Positions 1 to 10,388 of a DNA stretch of 64,000 nt are shown here, piece by piece (the stretch's first letter is position 1; the number at the start of each line of letters is the position of its first letter). The notes beneath the pieces were generated by a model, which worked only from the letters and a program-made list of their open reading frames with translations, was not told the origin of the DNA and did not search any database. Made by a program: the position numbers and the translations under genes. Origin of the DNA: Lysobacter sp. BMK333-48F3 (GTDB taxonomy: Bacteria; Pseudomonadota; Gammaproteobacteria; Xanthomonadales; Xanthomonadaceae); the NCBI RefSeq assembly GCF_019733395.1, contig NZ_JAIHOO010000001.1, forward strand, positions 2,728,501 to 2,792,500, in the 5' to 3' direction.

Positions 1-1169
1 AAGGCACCGAACACGGCATAGGCGACGTTGTAGGAAAACGACAGCCCGGAGAAGCGCACCGCCGGCGGGAACGCAGCCACCATCACCGCCGGGATCACCC
101 CGACCACGCCGACGCAGGTGCCGGCCAGCGCATACAGGGCGAGGAAGTTCGCCCCGCCGTGGGCGAGGTCGTAGTACAGCGCGTAGCTCGACGCCAGCAC
201 GCCGAGCGAGCCGATCAACAGGGCGCGGCCGCGGCCGAGGCGGTCGACCAGCAGGCCGCCGCCGATCGCGCTCAAGGTCAGGCAGAACGCGGCCAGGCTG
301 TTGCCGAGGAAGGCGCGCTGCGGGGCGATGCCGAACTGGCTCTGCACCAGGGTCGGGGTCATCAGCACGATCACCACGATCGCCGCGGTCAGCAGCCAGG
401 TGACCAGCATCGACAGGACCACGCCGGCGCGGTGGTCGCGCAGCACCTGCTTGAGCGGCAGTTCGCGCACCAGTTGCCGGCTTTCGCGCATCGCCGCGAA
501 CACCGGCGTCTCGCTGAGCCAGCGACGCAGGTACACGGCCAGGAAGCCGAACACGCCGCCGATCAGGAACGGAATGCGCCAGGCCCAATCCAGCACCTGG
601 GCCGGGGCGAACCAGGTATTGATCGCGGCGGAGATCAGCGATCCGATCAGGATCCCGGCGGTGAGGCCGGCGGTAAGGCTGGCGCAGGCGAAGCCGCCCC
701 GGCCCGGCGGCGCGTGCTCGGCGACGAAGGTCCAGGCGCCCGGCACTTCGCCGCCGATCGCGATGCCCTGGACGATGCGCAGGAACAGCAGCAGCAAGGG
801 CGCGGCGACGCCGATCTGGGCGTAGGTCGGCAGCAAGCCGATGCACAGGGTCGGCACCGCCATCAGGAACACGCTCAGGGCGAACATGCGCTTGCGCCCG
901 GAGCGGTCGCCGAAGTGGGCCATGACGATGCCGCCGATCGGCCGCACCAGGTAGCCGGCGGCGAAGATCCCGTACACCTGCAACTCGCCCAGCCAGCCCG
1001 GCATGCCCGGCGGGAAGAACAGCTGGCGCAGGGTCGCGGTCAGGAAGACGAAGATGACGAAGTCGTAGAACTCCAGCGCGCCGCCCAGGGCCGACAGCAA
1101 CAGGGTGCGGGCGTCGCGCCGGTCGAGCGGGCGGGCGGCGGCGTCGAGGGCGATCGGCGTGGCGGTCAT
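1..1169 (-). CDS. MFS transporter, metabolite:H+ symporter type (3' end outside window)
   Basis: About 389 residues of an inner-membrane major facilitator protein are visible; its C-terminus lies beyond base 1. My own reading of the minus strand gives a continuous frame from ATG 1169. It begins MTATPIALDAAARPLDRRDA, followed by LEFYDFVIF in the first membrane segment. Next come the loop signature GDRSGRKRMF and the second-half signature VDRLGRGRALLIGS, both typical of sugar/metabolite:H+ symporters. The cytoplasmic-loop stretch SETPVFAAM (SE(T)PVF) is characteristic of the MHS group (ProP, KgtP, ShiA relatives). The substrate cannot be told from sequence. It stands alone, with repeat-bearing DNA upstream. 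Confidence 0.85.
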   Translation of the reverse strand, partial: MTATPIALDAAARPLDRRDARTLLLSALGGALEFYDFVIFVFLTATLRQLFFPPGMPGWLGELQVYGIFAAGYLVRPIGGIVMAHFGDRSGRKRMFALSVFLMAVPTLCIGLLPTYAQIGVAAPLLLLFLRIVQGIAIGGEVPGAWTFVAEHAPPGRGGFACASLTAGLTAGILIGSLISAAINTWFAPAQVLDWAWRIPFLIGGVFGFLAVYLRRWLSETPVFAAMRESRQLVRELPLKQVLRDHRAGVVLSMLVTWLLTAAIVVIVLMTPTLVQSQFGIAPQRAFLGNSLAAFCLTLSAIGGGLLVDRLGRGRALLIGSLGVLASSYALYYDLAHGGANFLALYALAGTCVGVVGVIPAVMVAAFPPAVRFSGLSFSYNVAYAVFGA

Positions 1170-1246
1170 GCGACGGAGGGGCAGCGAAGGGGCAAGGCAC
1201 TATGCCGCATTGCGCCGCCGGCGCAACCGCGGGGCGCACGAACATG

Positions 1247-1346
1247 CCCGCGAAAGCGGGCGGTCAGAGACTTCAGCGCCATGCTTGGATGAAGCCCTGA
1301 GGTATTCGGCTACGCCGAAGTGAAGCGGAGCCCGCGTTCGCGGGAA
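1247..1346. repeat. Short palindromic intergenic repeat, first copy plus inverted relative
   Basis: CCCGCGAAAGCGGG at 1247-1260 is followed by CAGAGACTTCAGCG. An inverted relative, CCCGCGTTCGCGGG, lies at 1331-1344. The first block recurs at 1418-1459. These are dispersed non-coding palindromes of the kind common in proteobacterial intergenic DNA. Confidence 0.6.
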
Positions 1347-1417
1347 CCACGGTGGGAGGACTTCGTGGCGCGGTTGGTTTTTCTGCGGGATCGGGAGCGA
1401 GCGGCGCCTCTCAGCCG

Positions 1418-1459
1418 TCATCCCCGCGAAAGCGGGGATCCAGAGACTTCAGCGTCATG
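1418..1459. repeat. Short palindromic intergenic repeat, second copy
   Basis: TCATCCCCGCGAAAGCGGGG then ATCCAGAGACTTCAGCG repeats the block at 1247-1283. It has a longer palindrome (CCCCGC-GAAA-GCGGGG) and the same CAGAGACTTCAGCG flank. The 1170-1499 interval holds only these repeats and no convincing gene. Confidence 0.65.
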
Positions 1460-1499
1460 GCTCCTGCGCCCGGCGCCGTTGTTGCGGCCAGGGAACAAG

Positions 1500-1525
1500 C
1501 GAACGCTCCCGGGCGGGAGCGTTCG
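1500..1525 (-). terminator. Hairpin downstream of the EF-hand gene
   Basis: Perfect 11-bp stem: arms 1500-1510 and 1515-1525, GGGC loop. It lies about 50 bases after the stop of the minus-strand EF-hand gene. On the minus strand it is followed by CTTGTTCCC, a weak T tract, so termination efficiency is uncertain. Confidence 0.55.
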
Positions 1526-1576
1526 CGGTGTTGTGTATTGATTGGCGACGGTCTTCGCTTCGTCGCCCGCGGTCGG

Positions 1577-2263
1577 TCAGCGGCGCCAGCCGGCGATCTC
1601 GCCGCTGCTGATGCGGCCGTCGGCATCGACGTCCACGGCGAGGAAGTTGGCGCTCAGCGCGGTGTGCGCGCGCGCTTCCTCGCGGCTGATGCTGCCGTCG
1701 GCATTGGCGTCGACGGCGACGAAATCGACGTTGCGGCCGTCCGACGGCGGCGCGATCACCGTGGCCGGCAACTGATTGGCCTCGGCGGTGGCCGCGGCGG
1801 CGGCGCGGGCCACGCCGCTGGCGTCGACCGCGACCGCATTGGCGGTGCGCGCCTCGATCATCGCCGCGCGCGCCAGTTCGGCGGCGCCCTGCGGATTGCT
1901 GCCGTCGACCGCCGCGGCCTGCGCCGAGCGCGCCTCGTCGGCGGCGCGGATCGCCTGGTGGGCCGCGGCCTGGGCGTCGGCGGCCGAGCGCTTGGCCTGT
2001 TGCGCGGTGGCTTCGGCGGCGATCGCGCCGCGCGCGCTGACCGCGCCCTGGTCGCGGGTCGCCGCGGCGGCCTGCGCCGCCGCCTGCGCGGTGCTGGCGC
2101 TGTCGCGCGCCGCGCGCGCATCGGTCGCGGCGACGTCGGCCTTTTCGACCGCATCGTGTTTGGACTGCACCTTCGACGGCACCTGCGCGCTCGCCGCGCC
2201 GGTCACAACCGCCGCCATCGCCAGGGTCAACAGGGCGTGTCGCTTCATCGCGTATCGCTTCAT
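1577..2263 (-). CDS. Secreted Ala-rich protein with two EF-hand loops
   Basis: 228 residues. The N-terminus is basic, then hydrophobic, and ends GAASAQ, a standard signal peptide. Residues about 30-170 are extremely Ala-rich with regularly spaced charged residues, suggesting a helical or coiled rod. Two EF-hand loops close the protein, DANADGSISREE (about 182-193) and DVDADGRISSGE (about 211-222). Both have the D-x-D/N-x-D-G pattern and an acidic residue at position 12, so calcium binding is likely. The start at 2263 has GAGG upstream; an internal ATG at 2248 would also leave the signal peptide intact. The function is unknown, possibly a calcium-responsive envelope protein. Confidence 0.8.
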   Translation of the reverse strand: MKRYAMKRHALLTLAMAAVVTGAASAQVPSKVQSKHDAVEKADVAATDARAARDSASTAQAAAQAAAATRDQGAVSARGAIAAEATAQQAKRSAADAQAAAHQAIRAADEARSAQAAAVDGSNPQGAAELARAAMIEARTANAVAVDASGVARAAAAATAEANQLPATVIAPPSDGRNVDFVAVDANADGSISREEARAHTALSANFLAVDVDADGRISSGEIAGWRR

Positions 2264-2456
2264 GGCCGCAACCTCGCGTGTGGGGACGAGACGACGCTAA
2301 ACCGGCGCGAGTCAACCGCGGATAAATTCGCGCAACCGGCGCTGAACGCGAACGCCCCGGCTGCGCGCAGTGCGAGCGCTGTCGCGTCTTGATCCGCTGT
2401 GCACATCGATGAAGCGGCGCTGCATCGCGCGCAACTGCGAAACCGCGGCGACGCGC

Positions 2457-2939
2457 TCAGCGCGGGCAGGGCTTGTGCAACGCGTAGCGCTTGCCGTTCC
2501 AGCGCCATACCGGCGCGCACATGCCCGGCCCGGTCATTTCCAGGTCGGGATAGCCCAGGTGCTTGCTCGGCAGGATGTTGTAGCCGGCCGGAAAACCGAA
2601 CTGCGCCTGCCAGCGGCCGCGCGCGTCGCGGACGTACAGGTCCAGCGATACGCCGATGCGGCCGCCGAGGCATTCGGATTCCAGTTCGGTGAACACCTCG
2701 GGACGGCCGTCGCCGTTGAGGTCGACGACCTGGGCGGTGTAGCCGATGCGCTCTTCGCAACTGTCGTCGTAGTACTCGCCGCGGGTGCCGGTGAGGCGGC
2801 CGCCGGTGGCCTGCCGGATCACCGCCGCTTCGTTCCAGGCCGGGCCGGGCGGCGGTGCGGCCGATGCCGCGGCGCTCGCGCAAGCCAGGACCAGCGCGGC
2901 GGCGCGCAAACGGGCGTGAGCGTGACGATTTCGGTACAT
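2457..2939 (-). CDS. Secreted hypothetical protein (160 aa)
   Basis: I do not recognise the family. The N-terminus is basic, then hydrophobic, ending SAAASAAP, so it is probably exported. The central stretch VVDLNGDGRPEVFTELESEC resembles a single VCBS/FG-GAP-like calcium-binding repeat. Four Cys residues follow the signal (EERI region, ESEC, GMC, KPC) and may form disulphides in the periplasm. The start at 2939 has GGAAAGGA upstream. It lies 46 bases after rlmM on the same strand and could be co-transcribed with it. Confidence 0.75.
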   Translation of the reverse strand: MYRNRHAHARLRAAALVLACASAAASAAPPPGPAWNEAAVIRQATGGRLTGTRGEYYDDSCEERIGYTAQVVDLNGDGRPEVFTELESECLGGRIGVSLDLYVRDARGRWQAQFGFPAGYNILPSKHLGYPDLEMTGPGMCAPVWRWNGKRYALHKPCPR

Positions 2940-2985
2940 GGCGATCCTTTCCTTGGACGGGCCGCGTGGCGGCGATGGCGCCGGC

Positions 2986-4056
2986 TTACTTCGGCGCGGC
3001 GAACACGGTGATCTCTTCGCGATCGTGATACAGCTGGCGCGCGCGCACGATCAGCGGCCGGTGCGCCTGGTACTCGAAGGTCTCCAGGCACAGCCGGGTC
3101 TCTTCCCAGCGTTTCTTCATCGGCAGCTTGAGATTGAAGATCGCTTGCCGGCACCAACCCTCGCGGAACCAGGCCGCCATCCGCTCGGCGACCCGCACCG
3201 GCTGTTCGACCATGTCGCAGACCATCCAGTCCAGGGTGCGCTTGGGCTGCCAGGAAAAACCGTCGGCGCGCAGGTGATCGACCCGGCCGCTGTCGAGCAG
3301 GGCCTGGCGCAGCGGGCCGTTGTCGACCGAGGTCACCTTCATGCCGTTGCGCATCAGCACCCAGGTCCAGCCGCCGGGCGCGGCGCCGAGGTCGGCGGCC
3401 TGCATGTTGTCGCGCACCCGGCGCTCGCGCTCGTCGGCGTCGAGCAGGGTCAGCAGCGCTTCTTCTAGCTTCAGCGCGGAACGGCTGGGGGCGTCGGGAT
3501 GCATGCGCAGGCGCGGGATGCCGAGCGGCCAGGGCGAGCTGTCGTGCGGATCGGACATCGCCAGCACCGCATGATCGCCGGCCAGGAAGGCCACGTGCAG
3601 GCGCGGCCGGCGCGGATCGTCCTCGCGGCTGAGCCAACCGGCCTTGCGCAGCGCCGGACGCAGGGCGTTGCCGAAGCTGCGCGCGAGCCCGGCGAGCGGC
3701 TTGCCGGCGTCGGAGTCGGGGTGCTCGACCCACAGTTCGCCGAACATCGACACGTTCAGGCCGCTGCCGGCGATCGCCTCCAGCGCGGCCAGCATCGGCG
3801 CGATCCGGTCGCTGGCCGGCAGCCCGCGCAGGTCGGCCAGGCGCACCAGCTTCTGCCGGGCGAAGATCAGCTTCGACCACGGCAGCGCGCGCGACAGCGC
3901 GGCGGCGTCTTCGACCATGAATTCGACGTAGCCGCTGTTGCGTTCGGTGCGGGCGTAGCCGGGATGGCCGGCGACCGCGGCGCGCTCGTTGAGTTCGGCG
4001 GCGAGTTCGGGCTCGAAACCGGCGCGGCACCAGCAGAACAGGGCGGAGTCGGTCAT
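2986..4056 (-). CDS. rlmM: 23S rRNA C2498 2'-O-ribose methyltransferase RlmM
   Basis: 356 residues, the usual RlmM length. It methylates the 2'-O of C2498 in 23S rRNA using SAM in the cytoplasm. An N-terminal THUMP-like region is followed by the SAM-binding motif DLGAAPGGWTW, VTSVDNGPL, and MVCDMVEQP (the catalytic acidic motif). The C-terminal NLKLPMKKRWEE carries a conserved Lys. The open frame extends upstream to 4110, but those first codons read through a REP repeat. ATG 4056 (MTDSALFCWCRAGFE) gives the family's normal N-terminus, so I chose it. Confidence 0.93.
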   Translation of the reverse strand: MTDSALFCWCRAGFEPELAAELNERAAVAGHPGYARTERNSGYVEFMVEDAAALSRALPWSKLIFARQKLVRLADLRGLPASDRIAPMLAALEAIAGSGLNVSMFGELWVEHPDSDAGKPLAGLARSFGNALRPALRKAGWLSREDDPRRPRLHVAFLAGDHAVLAMSDPHDSSPWPLGIPRLRMHPDAPSRSALKLEEALLTLLDADERERRVRDNMQAADLGAAPGGWTWVLMRNGMKVTSVDNGPLRQALLDSGRVDHLRADGFSWQPKRTLDWMVCDMVEQPVRVAERMAAWFREGWCRQAIFNLKLPMKKRWEETRLCLETFEYQAHRPLIVRARQLYHDREEITVFAAPK

Positions 4057-4084
4057 GGTCGGATTCGCGCGGTAATGAAGAATT

Positions 4085-4223
4085 TGTAGGAGCGGCGTGA
4101 GCCGCGACAACCGAAGCGATTAGCGGAAGCGTGCTGGCCGAAGACTGCGGGGCGACGAATCGCGCCTCGGTAGCGGCGCTGGCGACAACCGCTTCGGTTG
4201 TCGCGGCTCACGCCGCTCCTACA
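4085..4223. repeat. Inverted pair of REP elements (34-bp perfect arms)
   Basis: Left arm 4085-4118 starts TGTAGGAGCGGCGTGAGCCG. Right arm 4190-4223 is its exact reverse complement, with a 71-base spacer. Each arm contains the REP unit (GTAGGAGCGGCGTGAGCCGCGAC) found repeatedly in this window. The pair separates the deaminase stop from rlmM and can fold into a long hairpin. Confidence 0.85.
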
Positions 4224-4233
4224 TGCAGCTGCG

Positions 4234-4805
4234 TCAGTACGCCACGCCGCTTTCGCCGTAATGGCGCAGCACTTCGCAGGCGGCGTCGCGGTGCAGGTCG
4301 CGGCGTACGGCGATGCCGCGCCGCTCCAGCTCGCCGATCCAGTCCGCCGGCAGCGGGCCTTCGTCGAACTCGGTCAGGCGCATCACGTCTTCCGAGCGCG
4401 CGCCGATCAGCATCCGGTCGATGCCGGCCCAGAAGCTGGCGCCGTAGCACATGCAGCAGGGCTGGGCCGAGGTGGCCAGGGTCATCGGCCCGATCTCGTT
4501 GAGCCGGAACGCGCTCAACGCCGACTGGGCGCACATGAAGGCCATCATTTCGGCGTGCGCGACCGAGCAGTTCTGCGGCACGACCCGGTTCACCCCGACC
4601 CCGACCACATAGCCGTTGCCGTCGAAGATCGCCGCGCCGAAAGGACCGCCGCTCCCGGCCTCGACATTGCGCCGCGACAGCTCGATCGCCAGCGCGACCT
4701 TGTCCTCGTCGTCGTGGTAGGCGCGCTGGCGGTCGACCGCCGCGTCGACCCAGTCCGGCAGGACCAGGCGCACGTCGGCCTTCAGCCGGTGGGCGATCTT
4801 CGGGC

Positions 4806-4809
<4 letters not shown>
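4234..4809 (-). CDS. Zinc-dependent nucleoside deaminase family protein
   Basis: 191 residues of the cytidine/deoxycytidylate deaminase superfamily, closest in look to guanine/tRNA-adenosine-type deaminases. The zinc site is complete: HAEMMAF supplies His and the catalytic Glu, and PCCMCYGA the two Cys ligands (PCxxC). The substrate cannot be fixed from sequence. ATG 4809 overlaps the glnS stop in an ATGA, so it is probably translationally coupled to glnS. A long open frame in the same phase runs through glnS in the wrong frame and is not real. Confidence 0.85.
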
Positions 4810-6575
<1,766 letters not shown>

Positions 6576-6818
6576 GCGTCACGGCAGTGGGAAAGGGAGA
6601 AACGGGAGTTTAGCCGCTGGCGCCGGTCCTTGCCTGCGCCCGGGGCGCGCGACGGCGGCGGGCGGCGGACCGCAGGGGCGTCCGTCGGCGGCCCGCTCGG
6701 CGGCGGCTTGCCGGTTCGGGCGGTTCGGGCCGGGCGTGCGTCGCGACGCCCGCGGCGCGCCAGGCGGCGTATGCTGGACCCAGACCCGCCAGGCCTTACG
6801 CGCCGAAGGACGCCGACG

Positions 6819-7085
6819 ATGCAAGTCGTCTACGAAGCCGCCCACCTGATCGATGCCCATCTGGTCCGCCATGCCCTGGAAGCCGCCGGGATCCCGGTGT
6901 TCCTGAAAGGCGAGGCCCTGCTCGGCGGGGTCGGCGAGCTGCCGCCGTTCGGCGCGGTTCAGGTTTGCGTGCCGGAAGCGGCCTGGCCGCAGGCGCGCGA
7001 GGTGGTCGAGCGCTTGTCCTTCGGCGAACCGCCGCCGGAGCTGCCGGAACCGGAGCCGACGCCGCCGGGCTGGCTGCCGGCCTGA
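6819..7085 (+). CDS. DUF2007-type small protein
   Basis: 88 residues. MQVVYEAAHLIDAHLVRHAL followed by EAAGIPVFLKGEALLGGVGELP and VQVCVPEAAWPQAREVVE matches the DUF2007 fold, a small alpha/beta domain related to PII-like signal proteins. The Pro-rich tail (PPPELPEPEPTPPG) is probably unstructured. ATG 6819 has AAGGAC upstream. The function is unknown. Confidence 0.8.
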   Translation: MQVVYEAAHLIDAHLVRHALEAAGIPVFLKGEALLGGVGELPPFGAVQVCVPEAAWPQAREVVERLSFGEPPPELPEPEPTPPGWLPA

Positions 7086-7299
7086 TCGGCCGCAGCACCG
7101 CCACCCGCAACGTCCATCAGGCCGCCGCTGCGACTGCGCGGGCCGGCTGTCCTATCGCCCTATCGATCGCGCGCCGCGGCCCCGCCGGGCGCCGCGTCCC
7201 GCACCCGCCGCGTTCGCCGCGGCCGGTGCGCGACGATCCGAACCGAACGGAGTTGCCTGCCATGTATCACCGTCTCTCGACCCGCCGCGGGCGCAGCGC

Positions 7300-8244
7300 A
7301 TGAGCGCGCCGGCCGTTTCATCGACCGATTCGCTGCGCACCCCGTTGCTGCAGATGCTGTTCGGCGCTTCGGTGATCAGCAGCTCGGCGGTGTTCGTGCG
7401 CTGGGTGCAGATCGGCCCGGCGGCGTCGGCGTTCTGGCGCATGGCCCTGGCCGCGCTGATCCTGCTGCTGGTGGTGGCGCGGCCGTGGCAGCGCGGGCGC
7501 CTGCGCGACTGGCGCCCGGACGCGCGCACCCTGGGCCTGGTGATGCTGGGCGCGGCCTTCATGGCCCTGGACCTGTGGCTCTGGCACCGCAGCATCCTCT
7601 ACGTCGGCGTCGGCCTGTCGACCCTGCTGGCGAATTTCCAGGTGTTCGTGCTCGCCGGCGTCGGCGCGATATGGCTGGGCGAACACACCAGCTGGCGACT
7701 GTGGACCGGCCTGGTGATGGGCCTGCTCGGCCTGGCCCTGCTGCTGGCGCCCGGCTGGGGCGGGATGGATGCGCGCTTCCGCCTGGGGGTGGTCTACGGT
7801 CTCGGCGCGGCGCTGGCCTACGGCGGTTTCCTGCTCGCCTTCCGCGCCGCCCAGGCGCGCCGCGGCCGCACTCCGAACGAAGCCCTGCAATGGTGGCTGT
7901 GTCTGGGCTGCGCGATCATGCTGCTGGCGCCGGTGCCGTTCGGCGGCGAGAACCTGTGGCCGACCAGCGCGCACGACTGGCTGATCCTGTTCGCCTACGC
8001 CGCGATCGCCCAGGTGCTGGGCTGGCTGGTGATCGGCCGGGCGATGCCGTTGCTGCCGGCCGGCATCGTCGGCCTGTGCCTGCTGCTGCAGCCGCTGCTG
8101 GCCTATGTCTGGGACGTGCTGCTGTTCGGCAAGCGGCTCGGCGCGATCGAACTGATCGGCCTGGCCCTGTCCCTGGCCGGCATCTTCCTCGGCCTGGCGC
8201 GCGGCGATCAACCGCTGTTCTCGCCCCGCCGCGACCCGGCCTGA
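7300..8244 (+). CDS. EamA/DMT-family inner-membrane transporter
   Basis: 314 residues with about ten hydrophobic segments arranged as two EamA repeats, the drug/metabolite transporter layout. Recognisable pieces are SSSAVFVRW in the first helix, GAAFMALDLWLWHRSILYVG, and PLLAYVWDVLLFGKRLG near the end of the second repeat. It likely exports a small metabolite; the substrate is unknown. It is followed 30 bases later by apt on the same strand. Confidence 0.88.
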   Translation: MSAPAVSSTDSLRTPLLQMLFGASVISSSAVFVRWVQIGPAASAFWRMALAALILLLVVARPWQRGRLRDWRPDARTLGLVMLGAAFMALDLWLWHRSILYVGVGLSTLLANFQVFVLAGVGAIWLGEHTSWRLWTGLVMGLLGLALLLAPGWGGMDARFRLGVVYGLGAALAYGGFLLAFRAAQARRGRTPNEALQWWLCLGCAIMLLAPVPFGGENLWPTSAHDWLILFAYAAIAQVLGWLVIGRAMPLLPAGIVGLCLLLQPLLAYVWDVLLFGKRLGAIELIGLALSLAGIFLGLARGDQPLFSPRRDPA

Positions 8245-8274
8245 GCGCCGCCCCGACTTTCCTACGGTGCAACC

Positions 8275-8805
8275 ATGAGCGATTCCCTGGCTTCGATTTC
8301 CTCCCTGATCCGCAGCGTCGCCGACTTCCCCAAGCCCGGGGTGACCTTTCGCGACGTGACCCCGCTGCTGGCCGACGCCGGCGGCTTCGCCCGCTGCATC
8401 GACGCGCTGGCCGAACCCTGGCAGGGCAGCGGGGTGCAGGCGGTGTGCGGGATCGAATCGCGCGGCTTCATCTTCGGCGCCGCGCTGGCGCAGAAGCTGC
8501 ACGCCGGCTTCGTGCCGCTGCGCAAGCCGGGCAAGCTGCCGCCGCCGCTGGTGGCGGTGGAGTACGAGCTGGAATACGGCCGCGACGCTCTGCAGGCGCG
8601 CAGCGACGCGCTCAAGCCGGGCGAACGCACCCTGATCGTCGACGACGTGCTCGCCACCGGCGGCACCCTGGCCGCGGCGCGCGAACTGGTCGAGCGCCTG
8701 GATGCGGTGCTGGTCGGCGCCAGCGTGCTGATCGAACTCGACGCCCTCGGCGGCCGCCGGCGCTGGCCGGGCCAGGCGCCGGTGCACGCCTTGTTGCATT
8801 ACTGA
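8275..8805 (+). CDS. apt: Adenine phosphoribosyltransferase
   Basis: 176 residues, a standard length. It makes AMP from adenine and PRPP in purine salvage. Diagnostic motifs are DFPKPGVTFRDVTPLL near the N-terminus, GIESRGFIFGAALA, and the PRPP-binding loop LIVDDVLATGGTLAAA. The enzyme is cytosolic and normally dimeric. It is probably co-transcribed with the upstream transporter gene. Confidence 0.96.
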   Translation: MSDSLASISSLIRSVADFPKPGVTFRDVTPLLADAGGFARCIDALAEPWQGSGVQAVCGIESRGFIFGAALAQKLHAGFVPLRKPGKLPPPLVAVEYELEYGRDALQARSDALKPGERTLIVDDVLATGGTLAAARELVERLDAVLVGASVLIELDALGGRRRWPGQAPVHALLHY

Positions 8806-8809
8806 AGCA

Positions 8810-8935
8810 GAGGAACGGGTAAGGGACAACGAAATGGCGGTGAAAGCGGCCGCTTCCTCTCGCTCGCCGCTCCTCGTTGCTGTTGGCTCTTTCCTCTCGA
8901 CTCTTTCCTCTCAACTTCCCCGGCTCCTTGAATCC
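8810..8935. repeat. AG/CT-rich intergenic palindrome region
   Basis: Between apt and msrA, purine-rich GAGGAACGGGTAAGG sequence is followed by pyrimidine-rich copies of CTTTCCTCTC and CTCGCCGCTCCTCG. The same style of imperfect AG/CT inverted repeat occurs after DUF1631 (23265-23350) and after pntB (28441-28612). No gene is evident. Confidence 0.4.
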
Positions 8936-9000
8936 CGCCCGCCGGCCCGCATCTCACCGGCACGGCGAACGAGCGCCGCAACCGCAGACGGAGACAACCC

Positions 9001-9666
9001 ATGGCCGGCACGTCCATTCCCGGGATCGGTGCGTTCAAGCAGCGCCTCCCGCAGCGCGAAGACGCGTTGCCGGGGCGCGACGAGCCGCTGCCGCTGCATA
9101 ACGTCCACTACGTCAGCGGCGCCAAGCTGCGCGACGAATTCGCCGGCCTGGCCCGGGTCCAGTTCGGCATGGGCTGCTTCTGGGGCGCCGAGCGCAAGTT
9201 CTGGTCGCTGCCGGGGGTGGTCGCCACCGCGGTCGGCTACTCCGGCGGCTACACGCCCAACCCGACCTATCGCGAAGTCTGCAGCGGCCAGACCGGCCAC
9301 GCCGAGACCGTGCTGGTGGTGTACGACCCGGCCAGGATCGCGTTCGAAGACTTGCTCAAGACGTTCTGGGAAAACCACGACCCGACCCAGGGCATGCGCC
9401 AGGGCAACGATGCCGGCACCCAGTACCGCTCGGTCGTCTATTGCGAGGACGAGGCCCAGCACCGCGCCGCGCTCGCCAGCCGCGACGCGTTCCAGACCGG
9501 GCTGAGCGCCGCCGGCTACGGCCAGATCACCACCGACATTCCCGCGCCGCCGGCGCCGGAGTTCTACTACGCCGAAGACGATCACCAGCAGTACCTGGCC
9601 AAGAACCCGATGGGTTACTGCGGCCTCGGCGGCACCGGCGTGAGCTGCCCGATCGGCCTGGGCTGA
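9001..9666 (+). CDS. msrA: Peptide methionine (S)-S-oxide reductase MsrA
   Basis: 221 residues. It repairs methionine sulfoxide in oxidised proteins. The active-site motif [13 protein letters not shown] puts the catalytic Cys at residue 59. Downstream [21 protein letters not shown] and [23 protein letters not shown] are the conserved substrate-pocket stretches. The N-terminal extension of about 50 residues is typical of proteobacterial MsrA. It is an oxidative-stress gene not far from oxyR-ahpC. Confidence 0.96.
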   Translation: MAGTSIPGIGAFKQRLPQREDALPGRDEPLPLHNVHYVSGAKLRDEFAGLARVQFGMGCFWGAERKFWSLPGVVATAVGYSGGYTPNPTYREVCSGQTGHAETVLVVYDPARIAFEDLLKTFWENHDPTQGMRQGNDAGTQYRSVVYCEDEAQHRAALASRDAFQTGLSAAGYGQITTDIPAPPAPEFYYAEDDHQQYLAKNPMGYCGLGGTGVSCPIGLG

Positions 9667-9743
9667 GCCGCCGTCCTATCGGTCGTCGCAACGGCGATGC
9701 GGCGCTCTCCCGGCGGCTTCGCGCTATCCGGGAATCGCAGCGC

Positions 9744-10388
9744 TCACAGCGGTTCGATCGCGCAGGCGTAGACCAGTTCGCAGGCGCCGTCGCCGGTGTC
9801 GGTGCGGGTCAGCGAACTGCGCCATCGCCATTCGCCCGGGGCGTCGGCCTGCACCAGCCAGCCGTGCACGCGCACGCGCTGGTCGGCGCGCGTGCGCTTG
9901 AGCGCGCGCGCGACTTCGGCATCGGCCGGGATGATGTGCAGGTTGGCGCTGGAGCGCTGCATCTCCTGCAGCGGAATCGGCGGCTGGCCTTCGAAACGGT
10001 AGGTCAGGAACCGCACTTCCTGGCTGAAGCGCAATTTCGACAGCACCGCGTCCTCGCGCATGCGTCCCCAGCCCAGGCCCAGGTCGGTGGGCGAAAACTC
10101 GGCGGTGATGCCGTTGCGGTAGTCGCGCCGCGACAGCACCCGGCCTTCGATGCTGAAACCGGCCAGCGGGGTCAGCGTGCCGGGTTCGAGCCGGAACGGC
10201 TGCAGGCCGGCCGGCACCGGCGTCTGCAGCGGCTCGGCGTAGTCGGCCACTCGCGGCGGCATCGGACAGCGCACGCTCGCGCCCGCCGCCGGCGCCGGAT
10301 AGTGCAGGGCGCGCGGCGACAGCGGCGAATACCACCAGCCGACCGCGCTCAGCAGCAGCGCCAGCGCCATCCAGCCGCGTAGGCTCAT
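9744..10388 (-). CDS. Hypothetical membrane-anchored protein downstream of oxyR
   Basis: 214 residues. One N-terminal hydrophobic segment (WMALALLLSAVGWW) anchors or exports it; the rest looks like a periplasmic all-beta domain. I do not recognise the family. ATG 10388 overlaps the oxyR stop in ATGA, implying translational coupling. A role in redox or envelope stress would be guessed from context only. Confidence 0.75.
   Translation of the reverse strand: MSLRGWMALALLLSAVGWWYSPLSPRALHYPAPAAGASVRCPMPPRVADYAEPLQTPVPAGLQPFRLEPGTLTPLAGFSIEGRVLSRRDYRNGITAEFSPTDLGLGWGRMREDAVLSKLRFSQEVRFLTYRFEGQPPIPLQEMQRSSANLHIIPADAEVARALKRTRADQRVRVHGWLVQADAPGEWRWRSSLTRTDTGDGACELVYACAIEPL

Noticed and set aside
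4057..4110. N-terminal extension of RlmM beginning MSRLTPLLQ
   Set aside because: Those codons are a REP repeat read on the minus strand; the same peptide appears wherever the repeat is translated. The family start is ATG 4056.
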